Position numbers and translations under genes: made by a program. DNA of 9,688 nucleotides. Origin: Thermoplasmata archaeon (GTDB taxonomy: Archaea; Thermoplasmatota; Thermoplasmata; Thermoplasmatales; Thermoplasmataceae). The stretch is taken from the NCBI GenBank assembly GCA_021801305.1, contig JAJYYD010000041.1, positions 1 to 9,688 of the forward strand, read 5' to 3'. The notes under the pieces are model-generated. The model saw only the letters and a list, made by a program, of their open reading frames with translations. It had not been told where the DNA came from and did not search any database. This document shows, piece by piece, positions 1 to 8,863 of the stretch (the first letter of the stretch is position 1; each line of letters opens with the position of its first letter).

Positions 1-1646
1 AAATAGCCGGTTCCGGTTTCACCGTTAACATTTGCGTAACCGTATCTCTCTAACTGGGCCACGCCTCTGTAAGATGATATTAGTGGTTCTGAAACACCTT
101 CGTCCACAGTTCCGTCTGGCTTGAAAATCCTGAATTTCAAGGATCCCTGCGGTGCCCAGTGTATAATTTTCAGTTTTTCCTTGCCGGGCTTGATGGAAAG
201 AACTTTCCCTTTATTTCCCTTCTTCTCAAGATCACACAGATCCTTGATCCTTATACTTTTTCCATCTTCCAGACCGTTCCAGTCCGCAGAATCGACAAAA
301 ATGGATGCACTGCTGCCAATTTCATATTCCCTGTAATCAGTGTCCGGGTTCCCCGGATGATAAGGGATTTTAGATATCATGGGTGATACATTGTCCAGCC
401 TAATCTCTACAGGATCGCGCACAAAGAAGAATCTCTTCGCATCCTTGTCAACATTCTCCTTGTTCATGGAGTTGAAAATATCCCATGAAAATTCGGCATC
501 AATTTCCCTCATTCCCGACTCAATCCAGTAACGCCTGAAAGTTTCTGGAGCATATCCTCTTTTCTTCAAGGCCATGAGAGTTCCGAGCCTTATGTCATCC
601 CAGCCCGAATATTCACCGCTTACAATCCCCTTCTTGATTATTGAGGTCTTGAGCACTGTGTCCGGTATGTTTATAAGGCCATAATGATAGTATTCAGGAA
701 GCTTCCATTTATTATATTCAAAGATGTATTTCTGCTTCTCCGTGTTGTTAACGTGATCCTTTCCCCTTATCACGTGGGTGAGCCCAAGTAAATGGTCATC
801 AACTGCAACGCTGAAATTCATCATGGGATAAAATCTGTATTTTCTTCCAGTCCTCGGGTGTGGTGTATCAACGATCCTGAAAGCTATCCAGTCCCTGATT
901 GAAGGATTTGGATGACTTAAATCTGTTTTAATAACCAGGGTTGCAGTTCCCCTGTCAAATCCACCATGAATAATCTTTTCAAATGATTCCGCGTTTTCCT
1001 GAGGACCTGAATTTCTGTGGGGGCAGGCTTCTGACTTCAGTTTTAATTTTCTGAATTCCTCCTGTTTACAGAAACATACGTAGGCATTACCGGAATTTAT
1101 GAGCGTTCTCGCCTGGTCATAATAAATCTCCATGCGGTCAGACTGTATGACAGTCTGTGTGACATTTACCCCCAGCCATTCAAGATCCCTTGGAATCTGT
1201 TCGTAAGCTATTGGATCAATGTTTTCAGGATTGGTATCCTCTATCCTCAGAACCAGTTCCCCCCCATACCTTTTCACGTATTCGTCATTGAGTATTGACA
1301 TCCTGGAGTGGCCGATATGGAGAGGCCCGGATGGTGACGGCGCCATTCTCATGACAACTCTTTTCCCAACATTTCTCAGGTCCGGGAGTCTGTGTTCCTG
1401 TTTCTTTACAACCTTGACCATGAATTCCGGGTATTCCTTTGCAACAACTGAAATGATCTTCTCACTGCCCATTGAATTAATCTCTTTCACAATGACAGAG
1501 ACCTGTTTTGAAATGGAAGATGCATCTTTTCTTGCTTCAGGATAAGAACCAAGTATCCTGCTCATGACAGATCCAACTTCTGCCCTGCCTTCATGATCGT
1601 ATGCATTTTTTATTGCAATCTTTCTTATATCGGCTTCAGTAAGCAC
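1..1646 (-). CDS. gltX: Glutamyl-tRNA synthetase, archaeal type, 3' end cut by window
   Basis: Cytosolic class I aminoacyl-tRNA synthetase that charges tRNA with glutamate. In archaea without GlnRS it usually also makes Glu-tRNA(Gln), which GatDE amidates. My translation gives 548 codons plus two bases with no internal stop. An archaeal-style helical N-terminal extension (about residues 1-95) precedes the Rossmann fold. The HIGH signature is at 110-113 within MAPSPSGPLHIGH. A probable zinc site is C191, C193, C208 and H210. The KMSKS-equivalent loop reads LKTSI at 332-336. A GlnRS-like beta-barrel anticodon-binding region begins near residue 400. The frame ends in GTGY plus a partial codon, and relatives are about 550-570 aa, so only a few residues are missing. 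The start is a GTG, with a stop just upstream in frame and GGTGAT five bases before it. The gene overlaps the end of nog1 by 11 bases, which suggests translational coupling. GlnRS is a less likely alternative. Confidence 0.95.
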   Translation of the reverse strand, partial: MLTEADIRKIAIKNAYDHEGRAEVGSVMSRILGSYPEARKDASSISKQVSVIVKEINSMGSEKIISVVAKEYPEFMVKVVKKQEHRLPDLRNVGKRVVMRMAPSPSGPLHIGHSRMSILNDEYVKRYGGELVLRIEDTNPENIDPIAYEQIPRDLEWLGVNVTQTVIQSDRMEIYYDQARTLINSGNAYVCFCKQEEFRKLKLKSEACPHRNSGPQENAESFEKIIHGGFDRGTATLVIKTDLSHPNPSIRDWIAFRIVDTPHPRTGRKYRFYPMMNFSVAVDDHLLGLTHVIRGKDHVNNTEKQKYIFEYNKWKLPEYYHYGLINIPDTVLKTSIIKKGIVSGEYSGWDDIRLGTLMALKKRGYAPETFRRYWIESGMREIDAEFSWDIFNSMNKENVDKDAKRFFFVRDPVEIRLDNVSPMISKIPYHPGNPDTDYREYEIGSSASIFVDSADWNGLEDGKSIRIKDLCDLEKKGNKGKVLSIKPGKEKLKIIHWAPQGSLKFRIFKPDGTVDEGVSEPLISSYRGVAQLERYGYANVNGETGTGY

Positions 1647-2601
1647 TGTGTATCACCCTGAACTCAAACATTTTCCTTTTCAGGTCTTCAAGTCCATCTC
1701 CAGTCATGGTTGATATGGCAATTTTTTCACGGATATCAGGACCGAGATCGCTCTTTGCCTGCACCCTTATTATGGGTTTCCTGAAAGTCCTTACAATCTC
1801 ATCATAGAGCCTTTCCTGGTCCTGGACAGAATAACCGGAACTTTCCGAATAGTCAAACAGGAACATGATTATGCCGTCTATATGTTTCAAAGCCATAATG
1901 GCCTTGATTTCCATCTCGTTTCTCTCTTCCATTGGTCGGTCAAGTATTCCAGGGGTATCCACCAGCTGGAACCTTTCATTGTCCATATCCAGGACACCAA
2001 CATGTATTGACTGAGTAGTGAACGGATACTGGGCAACCTTTGGATTCGTATTGGTTATGGACCTGATAAGGGAACTCTTTCCCACGTTCGGCATTCCGGA
2101 GATGATGAAGGTGAGAACCCTGGTATCAATTGTTGGAATCCTCGACATATAGTCCCTGCATTCCCTTAGAAACTCAAGATCTTTCTTGAGGTCATTGATC
2201 AGCGATGAAAATCTCCCGTAAAATGCCCTCATTATCTTGTTGAGATCCTCTGCCTTTTGCGCCCCTTTTGCCTTTCTGATATAAATTGTTGAAAATTTTA
2301 CTATGTTGATTGAAGTTTCGCTCATTTTATACAGGCTTATTTTATAATGATCAATGTCAAACAGCAAATCCAGCAGGTCACGGTAAAAGGGATGGACATC
2401 CTCTATCTTGGGAAACTTTTTCACAAGCTTGTCAAGGTGACCACATGATATGCTTTCAATGGTGGAAATCCTGTCTATTATCTCTTTCCGTATCTTTTCC
2501 TCAACTTTCAGCTGATAAGGCTCCTCAATCTTGGAAGCCCTTGAAAAACACTTGTCAATAATCTCCTGACTCATAAGTACGGTTGGTATTCGGTTAAACA
2601 T
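1636..2601 (-). CDS. NOG1-type GTPase, ribosome large-subunit assembly
   Basis: Member of the NOG1/Obg-like TRAFAC GTPases (COG1084 type), which bind pre-large-subunit rRNA during ribosome maturation. That role is known from eukaryotic NOG1 and inferred here. From the ATG at 2601 the protein has 321 residues. The N-terminal helical domain (about 1-155) carries the family stretch around FYRDLLDLL and a later FYGR. The G domain shows G1 GMPNVGKSS (169-177), the NOG1-typical YPFTT switch I (192-196), G3 DTPG (215-218) and a G5-like STMTGDGL (about 297-304). G4 reads AKSD (282-285) instead of NKxD, which is unusual. The protein stops soon after the G domain, as archaeal NOG1 does, without the long eukaryotic C-terminus. 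A TTG at 2607 is an alternative start. I prefer the ATG because an imperfect Shine-Dalgarno, GGCTGAT, is then well spaced. The gene is second in a DUF1059-nog1-gltX operon. Confidence 0.9.
   Translation of the reverse strand: MFNRIPTVLMSQEIIDKCFSRASKIEEPYQLKVEEKIRKEIIDRISTIESISCGHLDKLVKKFPKIEDVHPFYRDLLDLLFDIDHYKISLYKMSETSINIVKFSTIYIRKAKGAQKAEDLNKIMRAFYGRFSSLINDLKKDLEFLRECRDYMSRIPTIDTRVLTFIISGMPNVGKSSLIRSITNTNPKVAQYPFTTQSIHVGVLDMDNERFQLVDTPGILDRPMEERNEMEIKAIMALKHIDGIIMFLFDYSESSGYSVQDQERLYDEIVRTFRKPIIRVQAKSDLGPDIREKIAISTMTGDGLEDLKRKMFEFRVIHSAY
1652..1657 (-). promoter_or_regulatory. Shine-Dalgarno of gltX inside nog1
   Basis: GGTGAT on the minus strand lies within the last codons of nog1, five bases before the GTG at 1646. 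It matches the core of the usual 16S 3'-end complement. It decides the gltX start, because an in-frame stop lies immediately upstream and the next Met would remove the conserved N-terminus. Confidence 0.7.
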
Positions 2602-2625
2602 TGTCAATCAGCCCGATTCTTGAAA

Positions 2626-2805
2626 TTATTGCTCATGTATGGCGCTTGTAATTTTCGCCATAACATCGTCCGGTATCTCCTTGAACCCGTGTGCGTATTT
2701 GTGGTGCATTTTTATTTTTGGTAGTATATCCTTCTCGGTTGCTGCGTTTGTCTCAAAACTGCACTGGTAACCTATATCTGAGCATTTGAAGTAAAATCTT
2801 GACAT
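2626..2805 (-). CDS. DUF1059 small protein, putative zinc-binding
   Basis: A 59-residue soluble protein matching the DUF1059 pattern. It begins with a beta-strand and CSDIGYQCSF, where relatives have C-x-D-x-G-x-x-C-x-F. An acidic helix follows, then HHKYAHG and an EIP helix to the C-terminus. C8, C15, H35 and H39 are spaced like a compact CCHH zinc site. Metal binding is inference, and the family has no established function that I know of. An in-frame TTG at 2814 could start three codons earlier. I chose the ATG because a TATA-like box lies about 25 bases before it, which predicts a leaderless transcript. The gene is first in the operon, with nog1 starting 24 bases after its stop and gltX next. 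The context points to a link with translation or ribosome assembly, but only by association. Confidence 0.85.
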   Translation of the reverse strand: MSRFYFKCSDIGYQCSFETNAATEKDILPKIKMHHKYAHGFKEIPDDVMAKITSAIHEQ

Positions 2806-2825
2806 AGTGGACAATGTATGCCTGA

Positions 2826-2834
2826 CTTAAAAAT
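2826..2834 (-). promoter_or_regulatory. TATA-like box of the DUF1059-nog1-gltX operon
   Basis: Read on the minus strand, ATTTTTAAG is centred about 25 bases before the ATG at 2805. That is the distance expected between an archaeal TATA box and a transcription start at the A of the start codon. There is no Shine-Dalgarno before this ATG, which fits a leaderless mRNA. Confidence 0.5.
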
Positions 2835-2896
2835 CTATTGTACTCATTTCTTTGCAATATCTTCAGCTTGGTTATATTTCAGCTGGTTCAGTTTGT

Positions 2897-2925
2897 AATA
2901 TACTAAAATACTCGTAAAATATACT
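2897..2925 (+). promoter_or_regulatory. A+T-rich promoter and repeat element before the TusA-like gene
   Basis: The octamer AATATACT occurs at 2897-2904 and again at 2918-2925, a spacing of 21 bases or two helical turns. A related AAAATACT lies between them at 2905-2912. TAAAATA at 2904-2910 is a reasonable TATA box. It would put the transcription start near 2933, giving a leader of about six bases before the ATG at 2939. The outer repeats flank this box and could be a regulator site, but low-complexity A+T sequence could produce them by chance. Confidence 0.35.
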
Positions 2926-2938
2926 GTATTGTGGGATT

Positions 2939-3184
2939 ATGATAGAGGAAGATCATAGAAATATAACATGCGGTGGAGATCCATTCAACTACATAAAAAG
3001 CGTAATTAAAGGTCTCTATTTCCAGCTGGATCCCGGTCAGGATGCAAGGATAATGGTGCTCAGGGAGAAATTCCCATACGAAAGGAACGTTTTTGAAAGC
3101 CTGGCAAAGAACTCAAAATTAAAGGTTGTGAGTTTCGAGGAAAAAGGAAATGAACTGCACATAGTGGTAAGGAGAGATTTCTGA
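2939..3184 (+). CDS. Small acidic-start protein, possibly TusA/SirA-like
   Basis: An 81-residue protein with no membrane segment or signal peptide. The predicted layout is strand, helix (about 16-30), strand ARIMV, helix (about 48-58), strand LKVVSFEEKG and strand NELHIVVRR. This resembles the two-layer alpha/beta fold of TusA/SirA sulfur-carrier proteins, including the closing E-x-x-G...VR strand pair. In true TusA proteins a CPxP motif opens the first helix. Here the region reads C11-G-G-D-P15, so the Cys is kept but the motif is altered. The protein may therefore be a diverged sulfur carrier or only share the fold. The start is the first ATG of the frame, just behind a plausible promoter with almost no leader. 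The gene stands alone, divergent from the DUF1059 operon and convergent with the next small gene, so neighbours give no clue to its partner. Confidence 0.75.
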   Translation: MIEEDHRNITCGGDPFNYIKSVIKGLYFQLDPGQDARIMVLREKFPYERNVFESLAKNSKLKVVSFEEKGNELHIVVRRDF

Positions 3185-3189
3185 AAAAA
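3184..3189 (-). terminator. T-tract terminator candidate for the tail-anchored protein gene
   Basis: Minus-strand transcription leaving the gene that stops at 3218 meets a run of six T about 28 bases later. A tiny AAGC/GCTT inverted repeat (3188-3197) lies just before it. Oligo-T tracts are the main archaeal termination signal. No comparable T run is seen on the plus strand for the convergent gene. Confidence 0.3.
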
Positions 3190-3217
3190 GCCTGCTTGTC
3201 CAATTAAATGCATAGAT

Positions 3218-3370
3218 TCAAATTACAAGTATTATGACAAATACTGCTGAAAAGAGGAACATTGCAACAATGATGAGGGTAAGTATCTTCCTGGGTGAAA
3301 TTTTCACATAACTCCCATGCTGAACTTGCTTAAGAGGGTTACCGGAAGACTTGCCCGAGACTGGTAACAA
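3218..3370 (-). CDS. Small tail-anchored membrane protein, possibly Sec61beta/SecG
   Basis: From a TTG at 3370 this encodes 50 residues: a short polar Ser/Gly/Lys-rich N-terminus, a basic KISPRK stretch at 23-28, and one hydrophobic helix (about 29-50) that runs to the last residue. Size, topology and the K-I-x-P-x-hydrophobic junction resemble archaeal Sec61beta (SecG), the small single-span subunit of the SecYE translocon. The usual family stretch around AGLIRYF is not recognisable, so the assignment is tentative. The TTG is supported by GTGATC two bases upstream, where it would pair with the 16S 3' end at normal geometry. A TATA-like box at 3402-3409 predicts a leader of about ten bases. 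A longer reading from 3421 would run through that promoter. The gene is convergent with the TusA-like gene and divergent from gyrB. Confidence 0.6.
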   Translation of the reverse strand: MLPVSGKSSGNPLKQVQHGSYVKISPRKILTLIIVAMFLFSAVFVIILVI

Positions 3371-3372
3371 TT

Positions 3373-3378
3373 GATCAC
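3373..3378 (-). promoter_or_regulatory. Shine-Dalgarno for the TTG start at 3370
   Basis: GTGATC on the minus strand is complementary to the GATCAC part of the conserved 16S 3' end. In that pairing the TTG start would sit about seven bases after the GG position of a full Shine-Dalgarno. It favours the short 50-residue product over a start at 3421. Confidence 0.5.
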
Positions 3379-3401
3379 AAACTTTATTACACTTCCTTTT
3401 G

Positions 3402-3409
3402 AATTTAAG
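3402..3409 (-). promoter_or_regulatory. TATA-like box of the tail-anchored protein gene
   Basis: CTTAAATT on the minus strand is centred about 26 bases before position 3380. A transcript starting there has a leader of about ten bases that just includes the GTGATC site. Box, Shine-Dalgarno and TTG therefore agree with each other. Confidence 0.4.
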
Positions 3410-3435
3410 CGAAAAAACCAAACAGGGAGCAATAA

Positions 3436-3444
3436 TTATTATAC
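3436..3444 (+). promoter_or_regulatory. Candidate TATA box of the gyrBA-hom cluster
   Basis: TTATTATAC in the 123-base gap between two divergent genes would place transcription start near 3466, giving a leader of roughly 28 bases before the gyrB ATG. The leader is purine-rich (AGGAAAAGGG) but has no strong Shine-Dalgarno. CTTAAGATA at 3447-3455 is an alternative box. Confidence 0.35.
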
Positions 3445-3478
3445 AACTTAAGATAGGGGAAGGTTAAGAAATTATTAG

Positions 3479-5432
<1,954 letters not shown>

Positions 5433-5434
<2 letters not shown>

Positions 5435-5439
5435 GGTGA
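5433..5439 (+). promoter_or_regulatory. Shine-Dalgarno of gyrA at the gyrB stop
   Basis: AAGGTGA begins inside the TAA stop of gyrB and ends four bases before the gyrA ATG at 5444. It supports this start and translational coupling of the two subunits. An out-of-frame ATG at 5440 lies between the site and the start. Confidence 0.65.
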
Positions 5440-5443
5440 ATGA

Positions 5444-7861
5444 ATGGAAAAAAGATCCATAGAGAACGAAATCAAGAAATCATATCTGGAATATGCAATG
5501 AGTGTAATCGTCAGCAGAGCCATACCTGACATAAAGGATGGCCTGAAGCCGGTTCAGAGAAGAATACTGTACGCGATGAACGAACTTGGCTTTACTCATG
5601 ACAAGCCATACAAGAAGTGCGCAAGAATAATAGGGGAAACCATGGGTAAGTATCACCCGCATGGTGATTCATCCATATATGAGGCCCTTGCAAGAATGGC
5701 CCAGGATTTTTCCCTGAGATATCCATTGATTGATGGGCAGGGGAATTTCGGTTCCATTGACGGGGATTCACCCGCAGCCATGAGATACACTGAGGCAAGA
5801 ATGGCCCGTATCTCAGAAGAGATAACGGAGGATCTGGACAAGGAGACAGTTGAATTCCGGCAGAATTTTGACGGTTCCCTCATGGAGCCTGTGAACCTGC
5901 CGGGAAAGATTCCAAACCTCCTCATAAACGGTGCATCAGGAATAGCTGTCGGTATGGCAACAAACATGGTTCCGCACAATCTCGTGGAAGTTGCCAGGGC
6001 CATAAAGCATAAGGTCGACAATCCGGACAGCACTGTTGCGGAACTCCTGAAATTCATCAAGGGTCCCGATTTTCCGGGTGGAGGAATTGCATACTACACC
6101 AATGAACTTGCCGATGCCTATTCCACGGGAAGAGGAAAGGTCATCTGCCAGGGGGAAGTGGACCTGAACGAGGAAAAAAGGATCATCATAAAAAGCCTCC
6201 CCTATGGTGTCAATAAATCCGTCTTTGTGCAGAACATTGCAGACCAGGTCAAGAACGAGGTCATAAAGGGAATCACTGACATCCGTGATGAGAGCGACAG
6301 GAAAGGGATGCGTATTGTGGTAAAGGTGAGGGACAACGACATGAGGAATCTCATACTGAACCAGTTGTATGAACACTCGGAACTTGAGACCTCAATAGGC
6401 ATAATAAACCTGGTGCTTGTGGAGAATGAGCCAAAAGTGCTCAACCTGGCCAGCATGATACAGTATTATATCGACAACCGTCTTGATGTCATAGTAAAAA
6501 GGTCAAATTTTGATCTTACCAAGCAGAAGGACAGAGCGCATATTCTCGAGGGACTCACAAAAGCCCTGGACAAAATTGACATGGTCATTGACCTGATCAG
6601 GAAGTCAAAGGAACCGGCTGAAGCCAGAGAAAAACTTTGCAAAAGCCTCGAACTTACAGAAAAGCAGGCAAACGCAATACTGGACCTGAGGCTGCAGAGA
6701 TTAACCTCGATGGAAGTTGACAAGGTCCTTTCTGATCTCAAGGAGGTAATGGCAAGAATCAAGGAACTCGAGACCATAATTGCGGACGAATCAGTAAGAA
6801 GATCAATTATCAAGAAGGAACTTGATGATGTGGAGAAGAAGTACGGAGACAAGAGAAGGACAAAGATCGTTTACAAGGAGCTTAAGGGCAGATCCATAGA
6901 AGACCTAATTCCGGAAGAGGACTCTGTCATAATTCTCAGTGAAAACAGCCTTCTCAAGAGAGTATCACTGGAAGAGTACAGGGCCCAGAAAAGGGGAGGA
7001 AAAGGCATTATAACCCCGTCCAGGAAGGAAGACAGCATAAAGAGCATACTTAACTGCAGCTCCCATGATGAGATATACTTCTTTACAAATACAGGAAGAG
7101 TCATCAAGACAAAGGCGTATGAAATCGAGAAGAAATCCAGGAAATCTGTTGGTACTGCTGCCGAAGCCCTTCTGCCTCTCAACGAGGGGGAAAAGATAAA
7201 GCAGATAGTCAAGGGGACAGACAATGAGGATTCAATACTTGCCATTGTTACAAGACAGGGTTATGTCAAGAGAACACCCGGAAAGCAGCTGCTCAGCATG
7301 AGATCAAACGGCCTAAAGATCATAAATCTTGAAGAGGACGACGAAGTTCTTTCAGTGGAGCACCTTGACGGAGATGCAAGGATAGTGGTGGTCTCCAACT
7401 CAGGGAAGGTTGCACTTTTCGACACAAGGGAAGTAAGGGTTACCGGTAGAGGATCAAGAGGCGTAAGGGCAATGAGGCTCAGGGAGAATGAGATCATCAT
7501 TTCCAGCTTCGCAATCAACGAAAATGAGATGATCCTGAGCGTTTCCGAGCTTGGGCTTGGAAAAAGAACCGATATAACGAGCTTCCCGGTTCACCACAGG
7601 GGAACCGGAGGCGTACTGATCTTCAAGAAAACGGACAGGACAGGTAACATAATCAAGGCTCTGCCTGTTGCTGACGGGGATGACATAATAATCATCACAA
7701 AGAACGAGAAAACCATAAGGCTAAAGGTGAAGGATATCAAGGTGCTGTCTCGTGTCACGTCAGGTGTAAAGCTCATAGGACTGGATGACGACGACAGGGT
7801 TGCAGTTGTCTCCCGTGTAATGGAAGGGGAAGACCTGGACGACGAAGAACAGGCGAACTGA
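5444..7861 (+). CDS. gyrA: DNA gyrase subunit A
   Basis: DNA breakage-reunion and wrapping subunit of gyrase, 805 residues. The N-terminal winged-helix/tower part opens with the typical [25 protein letters not shown]. The catalytic tyrosine is Y115 in AAMRYTE, next to R114. The quinolone-pocket helix reads [10 protein letters not shown], giving S76 and E80 at the places of E. coli S83 and D87, a pattern usually linked with sensitivity. A coiled-coil and exit-gate region spans about 350-480. The C-terminal pinwheel domain (about 485-790) begins with a GyrA box, QKRGGKG at 515-521. The consensus is QRRGGKG, so one Arg is replaced by Lys. The box separates gyrase from topoisomerase IV ParC. An acidic tail rich in Asp/Glu ends the protein (about 781-802). 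It resembles tails that tune supercoiling in some bacterial GyrA, but that role here is inference. hom begins three bases after the stop. Confidence 0.98.
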   Translation: MEKRSIENEIKKSYLEYAMSVIVSRAIPDIKDGLKPVQRRILYAMNELGFTHDKPYKKCARIIGETMGKYHPHGDSSIYEALARMAQDFSLRYPLIDGQGNFGSIDGDSPAAMRYTEARMARISEEITEDLDKETVEFRQNFDGSLMEPVNLPGKIPNLLINGASGIAVGMATNMVPHNLVEVARAIKHKVDNPDSTVAELLKFIKGPDFPGGGIAYYTNELADAYSTGRGKVICQGEVDLNEEKRIIIKSLPYGVNKSVFVQNIADQVKNEVIKGITDIRDESDRKGMRIVVKVRDNDMRNLILNQLYEHSELETSIGIINLVLVENEPKVLNLASMIQYYIDNRLDVIVKRSNFDLTKQKDRAHILEGLTKALDKIDMVIDLIRKSKEPAEAREKLCKSLELTEKQANAILDLRLQRLTSMEVDKVLSDLKEVMARIKELETIIADESVRRSIIKKELDDVEKKYGDKRRTKIVYKELKGRSIEDLIPEEDSVIILSENSLLKRVSLEEYRAQKRGGKGIITPSRKEDSIKSILNCSSHDEIYFFTNTGRVIKTKAYEIEKKSRKSVGTAAEALLPLNEGEKIKQIVKGTDNEDSILAIVTRQGYVKRTPGKQLLSMRSNGLKIINLEEDDEVLSVEHLDGDARIVVVSNSGKVALFDTREVRVTGRGSRGVRAMRLRENEIIISSFAINENEMILSVSELGLGKRTDITSFPVHHRGTGGVLIFKKTDRTGNIIKALPVADGDDIIIITKNEKTIRLKVKDIKVLSRVTSGVKLIGLDDDDRVAVVSRVMEGEDLDDEEQAN

Positions 7862-7864
7862 TCC
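7859..7864 (+). promoter_or_regulatory. Ribosome-binding hexamer overlapping the gyrA stop
   Basis: TGATCC contains the TGA stop of gyrA and directly abuts the hom ATG at 7865. It is complementary to the GGATCA part of the conserved 16S 3' end, so pairing would still place the start at a normal distance. It fits coupled re-initiation from gyrA into hom. Confidence 0.4.
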
Positions 7865-8863
7865 ATGAAAGAGACCAGAGTTTCAATAATAGGGGCGGGG
7901 AATGTCGGAAAAGGCATTCTTTCAATAATACAGGGCATGAAGGAACAGGGGCAGCTGAAGGAAGAATTCAGGATCCTGAGCGTATCAGACTCGAGAGGAA
8001 CCGTTTTTGACGCCCAGGGAGTAAATCCTGCAAAGGTACTCAATGCAAAGGAACATGGAGACATATTCAGGTCTGGTTATTCAAAGATGAGCACAGATGA
8101 TGTTCTTTCCCTGAAATCAGATATAATCGTGGATGTGTCGCCTGCCACCAGGGACGGAAAGGCAGGAAGGGATCTATACATGGATTCATTTTCACTCGGC
8201 AAGCATGTTGTTACCGCAAACAAGGCTCCACTTTCTTTCTTCTGGAAAGAGATCATGAACGGATCCGCATCCTCAGGAAAGGAGATAAGGTATGAATCAA
8301 CTGTTGCAGGAGGCGTTCCCCTTTTCAATCTCAGGGATTACTGCCTTTTGCCTTCAGCAGTGCTTGACTTTCACGGCATTGTCAGCTCCACCGTGAATTA
8401 TGTCCTGCGTAAGATGAAATCCGGAATGGATTTCAACCAGGCTCTTGACGAGGCCTCAAAACTGGGGATAGTCGAGGCAAATTTCAGGGATGATACAGAT
8501 GGAATTGATTCAGCAAGAAAGACCGTAATCCTGGCGAACTCCCTTTTTGGTTCATCGCTTACACTTAATGATATAAAGTATCAGGGCGTCAATGAGAATA
8601 CAAGTTTTGATGGTGTTAAGGGGGATCAGAGGATAGTTGCAAGCGTCGGTATCTCTGAAGGAAAAATAAAAGCCGGATCCCTGCTGGAAACACTTGACAG
8701 GGAGGATCCTCTGATAACGCTCAAACCCCAGTCGCTTGGATATGTCATGAAAACCGGCTTTAACGGGGATATCTTTGTTGCCGGCCTCAGGGACGGCCCA
8801 ATAGAAACTGCATCCGGGGTCGTGAATGATATCCTCCTGGTTTCAGGCTTCAGGCGCATTTGA
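7865..8863 (+). CDS. hom: Homoserine dehydrogenase, single-domain
   Basis: Catalyses NAD(P)-dependent reduction of aspartate semialdehyde to homoserine, the branch point to threonine and methionine. It has 332 residues. The Rossmann domain opens with GAGNVGKG (10-17). HVVTANKAP (114-122) carries the conserved K120. YESTVAGGVP (143-152) and GIVSSTVNYVL (171-181) form substrate- and metal-binding segments. The signature GIVEANFRDDTDGIDSARK contains D215 and K219, the residues matching the catalytic Asp/Lys pair of yeast homoserine dehydrogenase. The protein ends after the catalytic fold, so there is no C-terminal ACT domain and no fused aspartokinase. Direct threonine feedback through an ACT domain is thus unlikely. 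The ATG is three bases after the gyrA stop, which makes co-transcription with gyrase likely although the functions are unrelated. Other enzymes of the pathway are not in the window. Confidence 0.93.
   Translation: MKETRVSIIGAGNVGKGILSIIQGMKEQGQLKEEFRILSVSDSRGTVFDAQGVNPAKVLNAKEHGDIFRSGYSKMSTDDVLSLKSDIIVDVSPATRDGKAGRDLYMDSFSLGKHVVTANKAPLSFFWKEIMNGSASSGKEIRYESTVAGGVPLFNLRDYCLLPSAVLDFHGIVSSTVNYVLRKMKSGMDFNQALDEASKLGIVEANFRDDTDGIDSARKTVILANSLFGSSLTLNDIKYQGVNENTSFDGVKGDQRIVASVGISEGKIKAGSLLETLDREDPLITLKPQSLGYVMKTGFNGDIFVAGLRDGPIETASGVVNDILLVSGFRRI

Noticed and set aside
1219..1545. Plus-strand open frame of 108 residues opposite gltX
   Set aside because: It lies antisense to the HIGH-motif region of gltX and shows no protein-family feature.
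2802..2814. TTG start for the DUF1059 protein three codons upstream
   Set aside because: The TATA-to-ATG distance fits a leaderless start at 2805, and the extra residues are not part of the family pattern.
3371..3421. N-terminal extension of the tail-anchored protein from a TTG at 3421
   Set aside because: It would read through the likely TATA box and Shine-Dalgarno, has a different composition, and makes the protein longer than the family it resembles.
5653..6376. Two overlapping minus-strand open frames of about 135-146 residues opposite gyrA
   Set aside because: They are antisense to a fully conserved part of gyrA, have no recognisable motif or ribosome-binding site, and arise from codon bias of the real gene.
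5444..7861. Topoisomerase IV ParC as an alternative identity
   Set aside because: The intact GyrA box at residues 515-521 and the full pinwheel domain identify gyrase.
7591..8064. Minus-strand open frame of 157 residues across the gyrA-hom junction
   Set aside because: It is antisense to two well-supported genes, is very Ser-rich as expected from reversed codons, and has no start signal.
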